Shown: positions 50,621-58,921 of the stretch, piece after piece | Layout of the letters: each line of letters starts with the position of its first letter | How positions within the stretch are numbered: the stretch's first letter is position 1 | Assembly (NCBI RefSeq): GCF_000725805.1 | Contig: NZ_JOFT01000010.1 | Location: 62,001-126,000, forward strand | Direction of reading: 5' to 3' | Source of the DNA: Streptomyces xanthophaeus | Lineage (GTDB): Bacteria; Actinomycetota; Actinomycetes; Streptomycetales; Streptomycetaceae | DNA length: 64,000 nt | Notes under the pieces: model-generated | Databases searched by the model: none | What the model saw: the letters and a program-made list of their open reading frames with translations, nothing else | Told to the model about the DNA's origin: nothing | Translations under genes and position numbers: made by a program

Positions 50621-51115
50621 TCAGGTGGCCGGCTGGAGCTTCAGGCGGAACTTCGGGCAGATCTCGGGGTCGGGGTTGGTGTAGACGAAGGTCCGCTCGG
50701 CGTCGATGCCGATGGAGAGCTTGTCCACGGTGTCGCCCGGCAGGAAGAGTTCCGGCTTGTCGAAGTGAAGGCGGACCACGCGTCGGCGGTTGGGGGAGTT
50801 GTCCGTCTCGACCTCCCAGGTGCCGGAGCCGCTGAAGGTCTTGCCCAGGGTCGTCTCGTGGGCGCTGCCCGTGGGCCAGTTCTCGGCGGTGAGGGTGCCG
50901 GCCCCCTCGCCTCCGGAGGCGGTGGCGAGGGTGAGCCGGACGCCCTTCGCCTTGAGGGCCCCCTCGTAGGTGCCGGGGAGCTGGACGGCTCCGGCCGTCG
51001 TCGATTCCTCGGGGACGCAGCGTTCGAAGGTGTCCGCACTGCAGGCCGTGAGGGAGCCGGCGAGGACGGCCAGGGCGGCTGCGGTGCGCCGGATGCGGTG
51101 TGATCGTCGGGGCAC
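50621..51115 (-). CDS. Putative lipoprotein of the type VII-like cassette
   Basis: A 164-residue lipoprotein: basic start (PRRSHRIRRT), hydrophobic core and lipobox LAGSLTAC (Cys ~25). The mature part is a beta-rich domain with VQLPGTYEGALKAKGVRL and LFLPGDTVDKLSIGIDAERTF. No family is recognised. It ends a three-gene operon, four bases after the helical protein's stop, so it is likely an immunity, anchoring or accessory partner. That role is inference. Confidence 0.7.
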   Translation of the reverse strand: MPRRSHRIRRTAAALAVLAGSLTACSADTFERCVPEESTTAGAVQLPGTYEGALKAKGVRLTLATASGGEGAGTLTAENWPTGSAHETTLGKTFSGSGTWEVETDNSPNRRRVVRLHFDKPELFLPGDTVDKLSIGIDAERTFVYTNPDPEICPKFRLKLQPAT

Positions 51116-51119
51116 GGGA

Positions 51120-52259
51120 CTACCTTCCGTCTGCCGGGATGCGCTCGGTCCAGGTCATCGTCTGGTGGATGGTGGACAGGACGCCCTCCTCGCGGTTCGT
51201 CTTCTCCAGCCACTCGAAGTAGCCCATGTAGTGGAGGAGCGAGGCGTTGGAGGTGTCGTTCTCCAGCGTGTACTCGACGACCAGGGAGCCGTCGGGGTCC
51301 TGGCCCTTCACGTTGTAGCCGAGGGAGTACGAGCCCACGAAGGCCTCGCCCAGGTGCTTCTCGTCGTTGGAGATGATGGCCGGCAGGTCGGTCGTGGCGA
51401 GCTTGCCGAGCGCGGCGAGCTTCCCGTCCTTGGAGATCGAGTAGCTGACGGTGCCTTCCTGCTGTCCCTTGTCCCGCCACTCGGCGAGGGTGTCGGCCCG
51501 CAGCTGGTCCATGCTGACGCTCTTCTTGATGAGCTCGGTGATCTTGTCGCCGTCGTGGTACTCGCGGTCGCGCGGCCCGTTCCCGGTGCCGTAGTCCAGG
51601 CCCAGGGAGTACGCGCCTTCGTCCTTCCTGTCCGGGTAGGGGTCCTTCCCCTGCATCGCCAGGTTGTAGGCGTTGTAGTCCGCGTGGGAGATCGTGTCGG
51701 TCGAGTCGATGTTGCTGTGCTGCGGGCTGGCGTTGAACCACTGGCCGAGCCCGACGTCGGACATCAGCGCGAACGCCATGTTGCGGTCGGCGACGATGCC
51801 GCGCTTCACGATGGCGTTGATGTCCCGCTGGGCCCCCTCGATGGCCTTGGCCTCGGGGGAGTCCTTCTCGATCACCTTGCACTGGCCGTCGAAGACGGTG
51901 GTGGACACCTCGCCGCTGGCCTGGATGAAGACCCCCGACGCCTGGATGCGCTTGACGGCGTCCTGGAGGTCCTTCTTCACCGCCTTGAAGTCGCCGAGGG
52001 CGTCCTCCGTCACCCCGAGCGCCGCCTTTGCGACCTTGGCGGCCGACTCGATCTGGCGCTCGATGTCGTCGATCATCCGCCAGGCGTACGGGGCCGCGGC
52101 GCCCTCCCAGTAGCCCTTGTCCCGCAGGGGGGTGAGCATCTCGTCGTGGACGCGCTTGGGGAGCTTGGTGAGGGCCTCGTGCGTGGTGCGCCACTGGGTG
52201 ACGAGCTTCTCCAGCGGTCCGAGGTCGGTGTCCAGGATCTCCTGGTAGAAGGTGGTCAT
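51120..52259 (-). CDS. Large helical protein with WXG100-like N-terminus, function unknown
   Basis: A 379-residue protein with no signal peptide. The N-terminal ~130 residues are helical and resemble the long-LXG/WXG-like delivery domains of type VII effectors (LEKLVTQWRTTHEAL, coiled stretches to FIQASGEV). The C-terminal ~240 residues are different (ISHADYNAYNLAMQGKDPYP, LLHYMGYFEWLEKTNREEG) and match nothing I know; they could be an effector domain. The ATG overlaps the stop of the preceding gene (ATGA). With its neighbours it looks like a secreted substrate module, but no EccC-type ATPase is nearby. Confidence 0.7.
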   Translation of the reverse strand: MTTFYQEILDTDLGPLEKLVTQWRTTHEALTKLPKRVHDEMLTPLRDKGYWEGAAAPYAWRMIDDIERQIESAAKVAKAALGVTEDALGDFKAVKKDLQDAVKRIQASGVFIQASGEVSTTVFDGQCKVIEKDSPEAKAIEGAQRDINAIVKRGIVADRNMAFALMSDVGLGQWFNASPQHSNIDSTDTISHADYNAYNLAMQGKDPYPDRKDEGAYSLGLDYGTGNGPRDREYHDGDKITELIKKSVSMDQLRADTLAEWRDKGQQEGTVSYSISKDGKLAALGKLATTDLPAIISNDEKHLGEAFVGSYSLGYNVKGQDPDGSLVVEYTLENDTSNASLLHYMGYFEWLEKTNREEGVLSTIHQTMTWTERIPADGR

Positions 52260-52810
52260 CAGAGCCCCTCCAGCAGCGAACGCCGCTTCAGGCCGCGGAA
52301 GGACTGCTCGATCTCGGCGTTGGTCTTGTGGTAGTCGCGGGCCCCGATGCGCAGGCTCTCGGCGATGTGCGCGAGCCACCCCGCGACGGCTCCGGCCTGC
52401 TTCTCCCACTGCACTTGAGCGGTGCGGATGCTCTTGGCCGACTCCCAGCCCGCCATCGCCGCCACCGCCGCCTGCGCGTGCTCCTCCAGCGCTGCCGCGG
52501 GCTTGGTGAAGGCGGTGTGGATCTCGTCCGCCTTGCCCGCCGCCGTGTTGAGGACCCCGGGTTCGATCTTGAGGCGGTCCTGGGGCAGGCCTCCGGGTGC
52601 GGGGGTCGGCGCGAAGGGCTGGTGTCCGAGCGAGGGCGGCTGCTGGAAGTAGGGCGAAGCGGGTGTCAACGGGACGGGTTCCAGCGGGTCCCGGTAACTG
52701 TCCGGGGAGGGGGCCTTGGTGACGCCGCCCGCCCACTCGGAGTTGTGTCTCTTGAGCTCGTCCGGGGTCAGCGGCAGCTGGGACGGTTCGGGCAGTTTGT
52801 CGTCGGCCAT
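52259..52810 (-). CDS. WXG100-like/ESX-associated small protein
   Basis: A 183-residue protein. The N-terminal ~75 residues are Pro-rich; the rest is helical with a hairpin centred on AAMAGWESAKSIRTAQVQW (a W-x-S/G turn between two helices), like WXG100 and ESX-secretion chaperone partners. A pairing role with the 379-residue protein encoded next (four-base overlap) is probable by analogy with type VII LXG modules. ATG 52810 is the only clear start. Confidence 0.72.
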   Translation of the reverse strand: MADDKLPEPSQLPLTPDELKRHNSEWAGGVTKAPSPDSYRDPLEPVPLTPASPYFQQPPSLGHQPFAPTPAPGGLPQDRLKIEPGVLNTAAGKADEIHTAFTKPAAALEEHAQAAVAAMAGWESAKSIRTAQVQWEKQAGAVAGWLAHIAESLRIGARDYHKTNAEIEQSFRGLKRRSLLEGL

Positions 52811-52898
52811 GCGTGGTTACCCCCGTGCGCGAACGCGAATACGAACACATTTGCGTCCGTACCTTAGTCGAGGTCGCCGGAGGGCCGAGAATGGGCCC

Positions 52899-54239
52899 AT
52901 GACGATCAGTGGTGCGGGCGATCAGGCGACGGCACAGGCGTGGGAGGCGCTCGGCGGGGCGGCGGACGCGGTCGGCCGGGTGCGGTATGCAGGGGCCGGC
53001 GGACTAGGGGAAGGGCCGCTTCCCGTACGGGAATTGGCCCGGGCGACGGTGGGCGTGTGCGCGCTGGCCGCGGCCGAGCTCGCCGCGGTGCGGGCCGGGG
53101 GCGGCGTGGACGACGTGCAGCCCCTCGCGGTGGACGAAGCGGCAGTGACGACGGCCTTCTTGAGTGAACGTCATCTGCGCGTCCAGGGGCGTGCACCGGT
53201 GAACTTCGCCCCGCTGTCCGGGTTCTGGCGGACCGCGGACGGATGGGTGCGGACCCACGCCAACTACCCGCACCACGAGGAGGCGCTCGTCCGGGCGCTG
53301 GGGCTGGGTCCGGCGTCGCCCGAGGGCCTGCGGGAGGCCGTGGCCCGGCTGACGGCCGTGGAGGTCCAGGAGCGCGCGTACGGGGAGGGCGGGCTGGCCG
53401 TCGCGGTCGCGGGGGAGTACGGGGACCCGCAGCCGCTCGTCGAGCGGGTACGGGAGCCCGGGCGGCGGGGCCGGGAGCTCGGGCCGGCTCCGCAGGGGCG
53501 CCCCGCGGCCGGGGTGCGCGTACTGGACCTGACCCGCGTCATCGCGGGGCCGGTGGCCACCCGCACCCTCGGGCTGCTCGGGGCGGACGTGCTGCGCATC
53601 GATGCGCCCGGGCTGCCGGAGTCGGACGACGCCTACGCCGACACCGGCTTCGGCAAGCGGTCGGCGCTGCTGGACCTGGGGGCCGCCGAGGGCCGGGCGG
53701 TGTTCGAGGGACTGCTGGCGGAGGCCGACGTCGTGGTGACGGGGTACCGGCCGGGCGCGCTGGAGCGGTACGGGCTCGGCCCGCGGGAGCTGCTGGAGCG
53801 GCGGCCGGGGCTGGTGGTGGCGCAGCTCTGCGCCTGGGGCCGGCAGGGCCCCTGGGCGCACCGCCGCGGCTTCGACTCGCTGGTGCAGGCGGGGTACGGG
53901 ATCTCCGCGCGGTGCGCCGGGGCGGACGGGGTCCCGGGGGTGCTGCCCGCGCAGGCGCTGGACCACGGGACCGGGTACCTGGTGGCGGCCGGTGTGCTGC
54001 GGGCCCTCGCGGACGGGGGCGGCGCCGTGCTGCGGTGTTCCCTGGCGGGAACGGCCTCGTGGCTGGTCCGGGAGGTCCCGTCGGCGGGCCCGGCCGCGCC
54101 GGGGTACGAGCCCGGGCCGTGGCTGCGGGAGGCCGGCTCGGGGTACGGGGCGCTGCGGCACGCCGCCAGCCCCCTCGGGGACTGGGAGCGGGGGCCGTCG
54201 CGCTGGGGCACGGACCGTCCGCTCTGGCTGCCGCGCTGA
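52899..54239 (+). CDS. CoA transferase family III (CaiB/BaiF)-like protein
   Basis: A 446-residue family III CoA transferase-like protein. The classical N-terminal core (GVRVLDLTRVIAGPVATRT, FGKRSALLDL, VVVTGYRPGALERYGL) starts only at ~205. The first ~200 residues (GFWRTADGWVRTHANYPHHE) resemble the family's other subdomain, so the order is permuted or it is a two-copy architecture, as seen in actinomycete members. The catalytic Asp is not clearly identifiable by eye. Substrates are unknown. ATG 52899 with GGAGGG 14 bases upstream is used. Confidence 0.85.
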   Translation: MTISGAGDQATAQAWEALGGAADAVGRVRYAGAGGLGEGPLPVRELARATVGVCALAAAELAAVRAGGGVDDVQPLAVDEAAVTTAFLSERHLRVQGRAPVNFAPLSGFWRTADGWVRTHANYPHHEEALVRALGLGPASPEGLREAVARLTAVEVQERAYGEGGLAVAVAGEYGDPQPLVERVREPGRRGRELGPAPQGRPAAGVRVLDLTRVIAGPVATRTLGLLGADVLRIDAPGLPESDDAYADTGFGKRSALLDLGAAEGRAVFEGLLAEADVVVTGYRPGALERYGLGPRELLERRPGLVVAQLCAWGRQGPWAHRRGFDSLVQAGYGISARCAGADGVPGVLPAQALDHGTGYLVAAGVLRALADGGGAVLRCSLAGTASWLVREVPSAGPAAPGYEPGPWLREAGSGYGALRHAASPLGDWERGPSRWGTDRPLWLPR

Positions 54240-54266
54240 GGGCCGGGCCGCACGTCGCCGTGCGGG

Positions 54267-54764
54267 TCAGGGCGTCCGGAGGGGCTTGGCCATGCAGCGG
54301 CTGGAGTCGTAGAGGCGGTAGTAGCCGAACTTGGTCACCATCGCGTAGCCCTCGGAGGCGTAGAGGGCGATCGCCTCGGGCTGCTGGTCGCCCGTCTCCA
54401 GCACCATGCGCAGGCGGCCGGCCGCGCGGGCGTCCTGCTCCAGTTCGGCCAGGATCCGGCGGGCGAGGCCGAGACCGCGGGCCTCGGGTATGACGTACAT
54501 GCGCTTCAGCTCGGCGTCGCCGTCCGCGTAGCCCTCTTCGCTCAGGTCCTGGGTGCGCCAGCCGCCGCTGGCGACCGGTGCGCCCGTGGCGTCGTAGGCG
54601 AGCAGGTACAGGCCCCGCGGCGGGGCGAACATCGCGGGGTCGAGGAAGGTGAGATCGCCCTCACCCCCGTAGCGCGCTTCGTACTCGAGCTGGACCTGGT
54701 CGTTGAGCTTCACCGCGTCCGGGTGGTCGTACGGCACGGCGCGGAGGTGGATCCCGTGAGACAT
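54267..54764 (-). CDS. GNAT family N-acetyltransferase
   Basis: A 165-residue GNAT enzyme with the acetyl-CoA loop RMYVIPEARGLGLARRILAE near residue 90 and the C-terminal LETGDQQPEAIALYASEGYA block. No substrate can be named. It is divergent from xthA with 38 bases between the start codons, and convergent with the CoA transferase gene. Confidence 0.9.
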   Translation of the reverse strand: MSHGIHLRAVPYDHPDAVKLNDQVQLEYEARYGGEGDLTFLDPAMFAPPRGLYLLAYDATGAPVASGGWRTQDLSEEGYADGDAELKRMYVIPEARGLGLARRILAELEQDARAAGRLRMVLETGDQQPEAIALYASEGYAMVTKFGYYRLYDSSRCMAKPLRTP

Positions 54765-54802
54765 CCGGACATCGTACGGAACCCTCCGGCTATGGTGCTC
54801 GG

Positions 54803-55612
54803 ATGCTCACTGTGACCTCCGTGAATGTGAATGGGATCCGCGCCGCCGCCAAGAAGGGCTTCGGGGCGTGGCTCGAGGGATCCGACGCCGACGTGGTCTG
54901 CCTCCAGGAGGTACGGGCCGAGGAAGCTCAGATTCCGCAGGAGGTCAGGCAGCCCGCGGGCTGGCACACCGTCTTCGCTCCGGCCGCGGCGAAGGGCCGG
55001 GCCGGGGTCGCGCTGTACACGCGCCGGGAGCCGGACGCCGTGCGGGTCGGTTTCGGCAGCGACGAGTTCGACGCCGCCGGGCGCTACATCGAGGCGGACC
55101 TGCCGGGCGTGACCGTGGCCAGCCTCTACCTGCCGTCCGGTGAGGCGGGGACCGAGAAGCAGGACGAGAAGTACCGGTTCATGGCGGAGTTCCTGCCCTA
55201 CCTGCGGGACCTCAGGGCGCGGGCCGCCGCGGACGGCCGGGAGGTCGTGGTCTGCGGCGACTGGAACATCTGCCACGAGGAAGCCGACCTGAAGAACTGG
55301 AAGACCAACCGCAAGAACGCGGGCTTCCTCCCCGAGGAGCGGGAGTGGCTGGGCCAGGTCTACGACGCGGCGGGCGCCGGGTACGTCGACGTGGTGCGCA
55401 CGCTGCACCCCGACACGGAGGGCCCGTACTCCTGGTGGTCCTACCGGGGGCGGGCCTTCGACAACGACGCGGGCTGGCGGATCGACCTCCAGGTGGCGAC
55501 GCCGGGGCTGGCCGCGAAGGCCGTGAAGGCGTTCGTCGAGCGGGCCGAGACGCACCCCGAGCGCTGGTCCGACCACGCGCCGGTGACGGTCGTCTACGAG
55601 CTGGGTTCCTGA
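54803..55612 (+). CDS. xthA: Exodeoxyribonuclease III / AP endonuclease
   Basis: A 269-residue exonuclease III-type enzyme for base-excision repair. Motifs: VTSVNVNGIRAAAKKG, CLQEVRAEEAQ (metal-binding Glu), VVCGDWNICHEEADLKNWK (catalytic Asp/Asn) and WRIDLQVATPGL with the final DHAPV His. Full length. It overlaps the convergent MerR gene by 19 bases. Confidence 0.95.
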   Translation: MLTVTSVNVNGIRAAAKKGFGAWLEGSDADVVCLQEVRAEEAQIPQEVRQPAGWHTVFAPAAAKGRAGVALYTRREPDAVRVGFGSDEFDAAGRYIEADLPGVTVASLYLPSGEAGTEKQDEKYRFMAEFLPYLRDLRARAAADGREVVVCGDWNICHEEADLKNWKTNRKNAGFLPEEREWLGQVYDAAGAGYVDVVRTLHPDTEGPYSWWSYRGRAFDNDAGWRIDLQVATPGLAAKAVKAFVERAETHPERWSDHAPVTVVYELGS

Positions 55613-56277
55613 CCGGAGGCCAGCAGGCGGTCCATCGCCATGCTCAGCTCCGCCTCGACGACGCTCTTCGCGAGGGGGCGCAGGCGCGGGAGCGCGTCGG
55701 GTGACAGGTGGGCCGAGATCAGTTCGTTGAACAGGGCCGCCATCGCGTCCGCGTGCTCGCGGACGCGGCGGCCGGTCTCCAGCACGGCCGAGAGCGGGAC
55801 CCCCTCGCGGACCAGGGCCGAGGAGACGTCCAGCAGCCTCCTGCTCACGTGCACGATCTCGTCCCCGTCGGTGGCGAGGTAGCCGAGGTCGAGCGAGGCG
55901 GCCAGGTTCTCCGGGGTGACCTCGCCCTCGAAGTAGTCGGCCAGGGCCTCCGGGGTCAGGCGTACCGGCGTCTCCTCCGACCAGCCGATGCCCAGCAGCT
56001 CGCCGAGCTGGCCGACGTCGCGGCCGTTCTCGAAGGCGGCGGTCAGCTCGGCGATGCCGCCGAGGGTGTGGCCGCGCTCCAGCAGGGCGGCGATGGTGCG
56101 CAGCCGGGCCAGGTGGTGGTCGTCGTACCAGGCGATGCGGCCCTCGCGGCGGGGTGGCGGGAGCAGTTTGCGCTCGCGGTAGAAGCGCAGGGTGCGCACG
56201 GGTATGCCGGCCGCCTCGGCCAGTTCCTCCGTACGGTACTCACGCACAGTCTTCGCATCCGTCTCTTGCTTCGCCAC
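55594..56277 (-). CDS. MerR family transcriptional regulator
   Basis: A 227-residue MerR-type regulator. The DNA-binding head is YRTEELAEAAGIPVRTLRFYRERKLLPPPRREGRIAWYD, followed by the coiled dimer helix (LGGIAELTAAFENG). The C-terminal ~100 residues are an effector domain with no Cys cluster, so it probably senses an organic ligand rather than metal. GTG 56277 is the start. It is divergent from the monooxygenase operon (83 bases apart), so it is the likely regulator of both. Confidence 0.92.
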   Translation of the reverse strand: MAKQETDAKTVREYRTEELAEAAGIPVRTLRFYRERKLLPPPRREGRIAWYDDHHLARLRTIAALLERGHTLGGIAELTAAFENGRDVGQLGELLGIGWSEETPVRLTPEALADYFEGEVTPENLAASLDLGYLATDGDEIVHVSRRLLDVSSALVREGVPLSAVLETGRRVREHADAMAALFNELISAHLSPDALPRLRPLAKSVVEAELSMAMDRLLASGQEPSS

Positions 56278-56320
56278 AGCCGCAGCCTATGGCGTACCGG
56301 CAGTAACTTTCCGGGCGTGA

Positions 56321-56341
56321 CCCCTACCCATGAGTACGGGG
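56321..56341. promoter_or_regulatory. Candidate MerR operator dyad in the 83-base divergent region
   Basis: CCCCTAC (56321-56327) and GTAC-GGGG (56334-56341) form an imperfect dyad with TAC/GTA inner arms around CCATGA. It sits midway between the MerR gene and the monooxygenase start, where MerR proteins bind between -35 and -10. Confidence 0.35.
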
Positions 56342-56360
56342 CTGCTCTACTCTCCCGATT

Positions 56361-57998
56361 GTGCCAGTGATTGCTGGCAGTGTTGTGACGGTGTGTGGCG
56401 TGGCGTGGCTGGTACTGCGGATGAAGCGGAAGCGGAAGGCGGCGGGCATGGGCGGCATGGGCGAGCGCGAGCGGCGCGAGCACGTACGAGTGGCAGTGAT
56501 CGGGTCGGGATTCGGCGGGCTCGGCGCCGCCGTACGGCTGCGACGGGAGGGGATCACCGACTTCGTCGTGCTGGAGCGGGCCGACTCGGTCGGCGGGACC
56601 TGGCGCGACAACAGCTACCCCGGCTGCGCCTGCGACGTCCCGTCGCACCTGTACTCCTTCTCCTTCGCGCCCAACCCCGACTGGCCCCGCACCTTCTCGG
56701 GCCAGCCGCACATCCGCGCGTACCTGGAGCACGTCGCCGACACCTTCGGGCTGCGCCCGCACATCCGGCTCGACTCGGACGTGCGGATGATGCGCTGGGA
56801 CGCGGACGCACTGCGGTGGGAGATCGAGACCTCCTCCGGTGAGCTGACCGCCGACGTGGTGGTCTCGGCGACCGGGCCGCTGTCCGACCCGAAGATGCCG
56901 GAGATCCCCGGACTCGCCGAGTTCCCCGGCAAGGTCTTCCACTCCGCGCGCTGGGACCACGACTACGACCTGACCGGCAAGCGCGTCGCCATGATCGGCA
57001 CCGGTGCCTCCGCCATCCAGATCGTGCCCGCCATCGCCCCGCAGACGGAGCGCCTCACCCTCTTCCAGCGGACCCCGCCGTGGGTGATGCCGCGCACCGA
57101 CCGGGCCATCTCGGCCGTGGAACGCTGGCTCCACCGCCAGCTGCCCTTCACCCGGGCGGCGCGCCGCGGACTGCTGTGGGGCATCCGCGAGCTCCAGGTC
57201 AGCGCCTTCACCAAGCGGCCGAACCAGCTCGGGCTGATCGAATCGCTGGCCAAGGCCAATATGGCCCGCTCGATCAAGGACCCGGCGCTGCGCGCCAAGC
57301 TGACCCCGTCCTACCGGATCGGCTGCAAGCGGATCCTGCTCTCCAGCGAGTACTACCCAGCCCTGGCCCGCCCCGATGTGGACCTGGTCGCCTCCGGCCT
57401 CAAGGAGATCCGGGGCTCGGTACTGGTCGCCGCCGACGGGACCGAGACCGAGGTCGACGCGATCATCTTCGGCACCGGCTTCCACGTCACGGACATGCCG
57501 ATCGCCGACCGGGTGGTGGGCGCGGAGGGCAGGACCCTCGCGGACGAATGGAAGGACGGGATGCGGTCGCTGCGCGGTGCCACCGCGGCGGGCTTCCCCA
57601 ACTGGATGACGATCATCGGGCCGAACACCGGGCTCGGGAACAGCTCGATGATCCTGATGATCGAGTCGCAGCTCAACTACATGGCCGACTACCTGCGCCA
57701 GCTCGGCGTGCTCGGCGGGCGGGCCGCGCTCGCCGCCAGGCCCTCAGCGGTCAACCAGTGGAACCGGCAGGTGCAGGCCCGGATGGAGCGCACGGTGTGG
57801 AACACCGGCGGCTGCACCAGCTGGTACCTGGACGCGCAGGGCCGCAACACCACGGTGTGGCCGGGCACGACGGGCGAGTTCCGGCGCGAGACGCGCAGCG
57901 TCGACCTGGCCGAGTACGAGGTGCTCCGGATCAAGGACCCGGAGCAGGAGCCGCTGCGCGCCGCCGCACAGGTCCCCGCCGGGGAGGGCGCCGCGTGA
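56361..57998 (+). CDS. Flavin-containing monooxygenase, Baeyer-Villiger type (MymA-like)
   Basis: A 545-residue flavoprotein monooxygenase. An N-terminal hydrophobic helix (AGSVVTVCGVAWLVL) could anchor it. FAD site VAVIGSGFGGLGAAVRL (~50), the BVMO fingerprint F-x-G-x3-H-x3-W in FPGKVFHSARW (~195), NADPH site VAMIGTGASAIQIV (~212), and IIFGTGFHVTD. With the hydrolase and SDR genes that follow it matches the order of the mycobacterial mymA operon (Rv3083-Rv3085). The start at GTG 56361 keeps the helix; ATG 56421 would remove it. Confidence 0.9.
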   Translation: MPVIAGSVVTVCGVAWLVLRMKRKRKAAGMGGMGERERREHVRVAVIGSGFGGLGAAVRLRREGITDFVVLERADSVGGTWRDNSYPGCACDVPSHLYSFSFAPNPDWPRTFSGQPHIRAYLEHVADTFGLRPHIRLDSDVRMMRWDADALRWEIETSSGELTADVVVSATGPLSDPKMPEIPGLAEFPGKVFHSARWDHDYDLTGKRVAMIGTGASAIQIVPAIAPQTERLTLFQRTPPWVMPRTDRAISAVERWLHRQLPFTRAARRGLLWGIRELQVSAFTKRPNQLGLIESLAKANMARSIKDPALRAKLTPSYRIGCKRILLSSEYYPALARPDVDLVASGLKEIRGSVLVAADGTETEVDAIIFGTGFHVTDMPIADRVVGAEGRTLADEWKDGMRSLRGATAAGFPNWMTIIGPNTGLGNSSMILMIESQLNYMADYLRQLGVLGGRAALAARPSAVNQWNRQVQARMERTVWNTGGCTSWYLDAQGRNTTVWPGTTGEFRRETRSVDLAEYEVLRIKDPEQEPLRAAAQVPAGEGAA

Positions 57999-58921
57999 GC
58001 CGGCTGATGCACGTCACCGCCGGGCGGTACGCACCGCCCGCCGCGCGGCGCGAGCTCGTCGCCGTCTCGGCGGACGGGGCCCGGCTGCACGCCGAGGTGC
58101 ACGGGGAGGAGGGCGCGCCGGCCGTGGTCCTCGCCCACGGCTGGACCTGTTCCACCGCGTTCTGGGCCGCACAGATACGGGACCTGGCCAAGGACCACCG
58201 GGTCATCGCCTACGACCAGCGCGGCCACGGGCGCAGCCCCGCCGCCCGGACGCACAGCACCACCGCCCTCGCCGACGACCTGGTGGCCGTCCTCGGAGCG
58301 GCCCTCGCGCCCGGGGAGCGCGCGGTCCTCGCCGGGCACTCCATGGGCGGGATGACGATCATGGCCGCCGCCGGGCGGCCGGAGTTCGCCGAACACACCG
58401 CGGCGGCGCTGCTGTGCAGCACCGGCAGCGCCCGCCTCGTCGAGGAGGCGCTCGTCCTGCCGATCCGCGCCGGGCGCCTGCGGACCCGTGTCACCGGCGC
58501 GGTCCTCGGTGCCCGCGCCCCGCTCGGGCCGGTCACGCCGATCGCGCGGAAGGTGCTCAAGTACGCCACGATGGGCCCCGGCTCCGCGCCCGACAAGGTC
58601 GAGGCCTGCGCCCGCATCGTGCACGCCTGCCCCACCAAGGTCCGCCACGCCTGGTCCCAGGTACTGGCCGGGCTGGACCTCGACGCGGACCTCGCCCGGC
58701 TCGCCGTGCCCACCGCGGTCATCGGCGGCAAGGACGACCGGCTCACCCCCGTGGTGCACGCCCGGGCGATCGCCGCCGCGCTGCCGAACTGCGTCGGCCT
58801 CACCGAACTCACCGGCGCGGGGCACATGACCCCCATCGAGGCCCCCGAGGCCGTCACGGCCGCGCTGCGCGAACTGACCGCCCTCTACCTGCCCGCCGAA
58901 GAGAAGGAGAAGACCCCGTGA
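57995..58921 (+). CDS. Alpha/beta hydrolase (LipR-like position)
   Basis: A 308-residue alpha/beta hydrolase. The oxyanion region is VVLAHGWTCS, the nucleophile elbow is GHSMGG (Ser ~103), an Asp in GGKDDRLTPV and the His in GAGHMTPIEAP complete the triad. It could hydrolyse the ester or lactone formed by the Baeyer-Villiger monooxygenase. GTG 57995 overlaps the previous stop by four bases, as does its own stop with the SDR gene. Confidence 0.93.
   Translation: MSRLMHVTAGRYAPPAARRELVAVSADGARLHAEVHGEEGAPAVVLAHGWTCSTAFWAAQIRDLAKDHRVIAYDQRGHGRSPAARTHSTTALADDLVAVLGAALAPGERAVLAGHSMGGMTIMAAAGRPEFAEHTAAALLCSTGSARLVEEALVLPIRAGRLRTRVTGAVLGARAPLGPVTPIARKVLKYATMGPGSAPDKVEACARIVHACPTKVRHAWSQVLAGLDLDADLARLAVPTAVIGGKDDRLTPVVHARAIAAALPNCVGLTELTGAGHMTPIEAPEAVTAALRELTALYLPAEEKEKTP

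Noticed and set aside
50396..52860. Integrated mobile element at tRNA-Ala
   Set aside because: No integrase, excisionase, replication gene or second att-like copy of the tRNA end is visible in the window.
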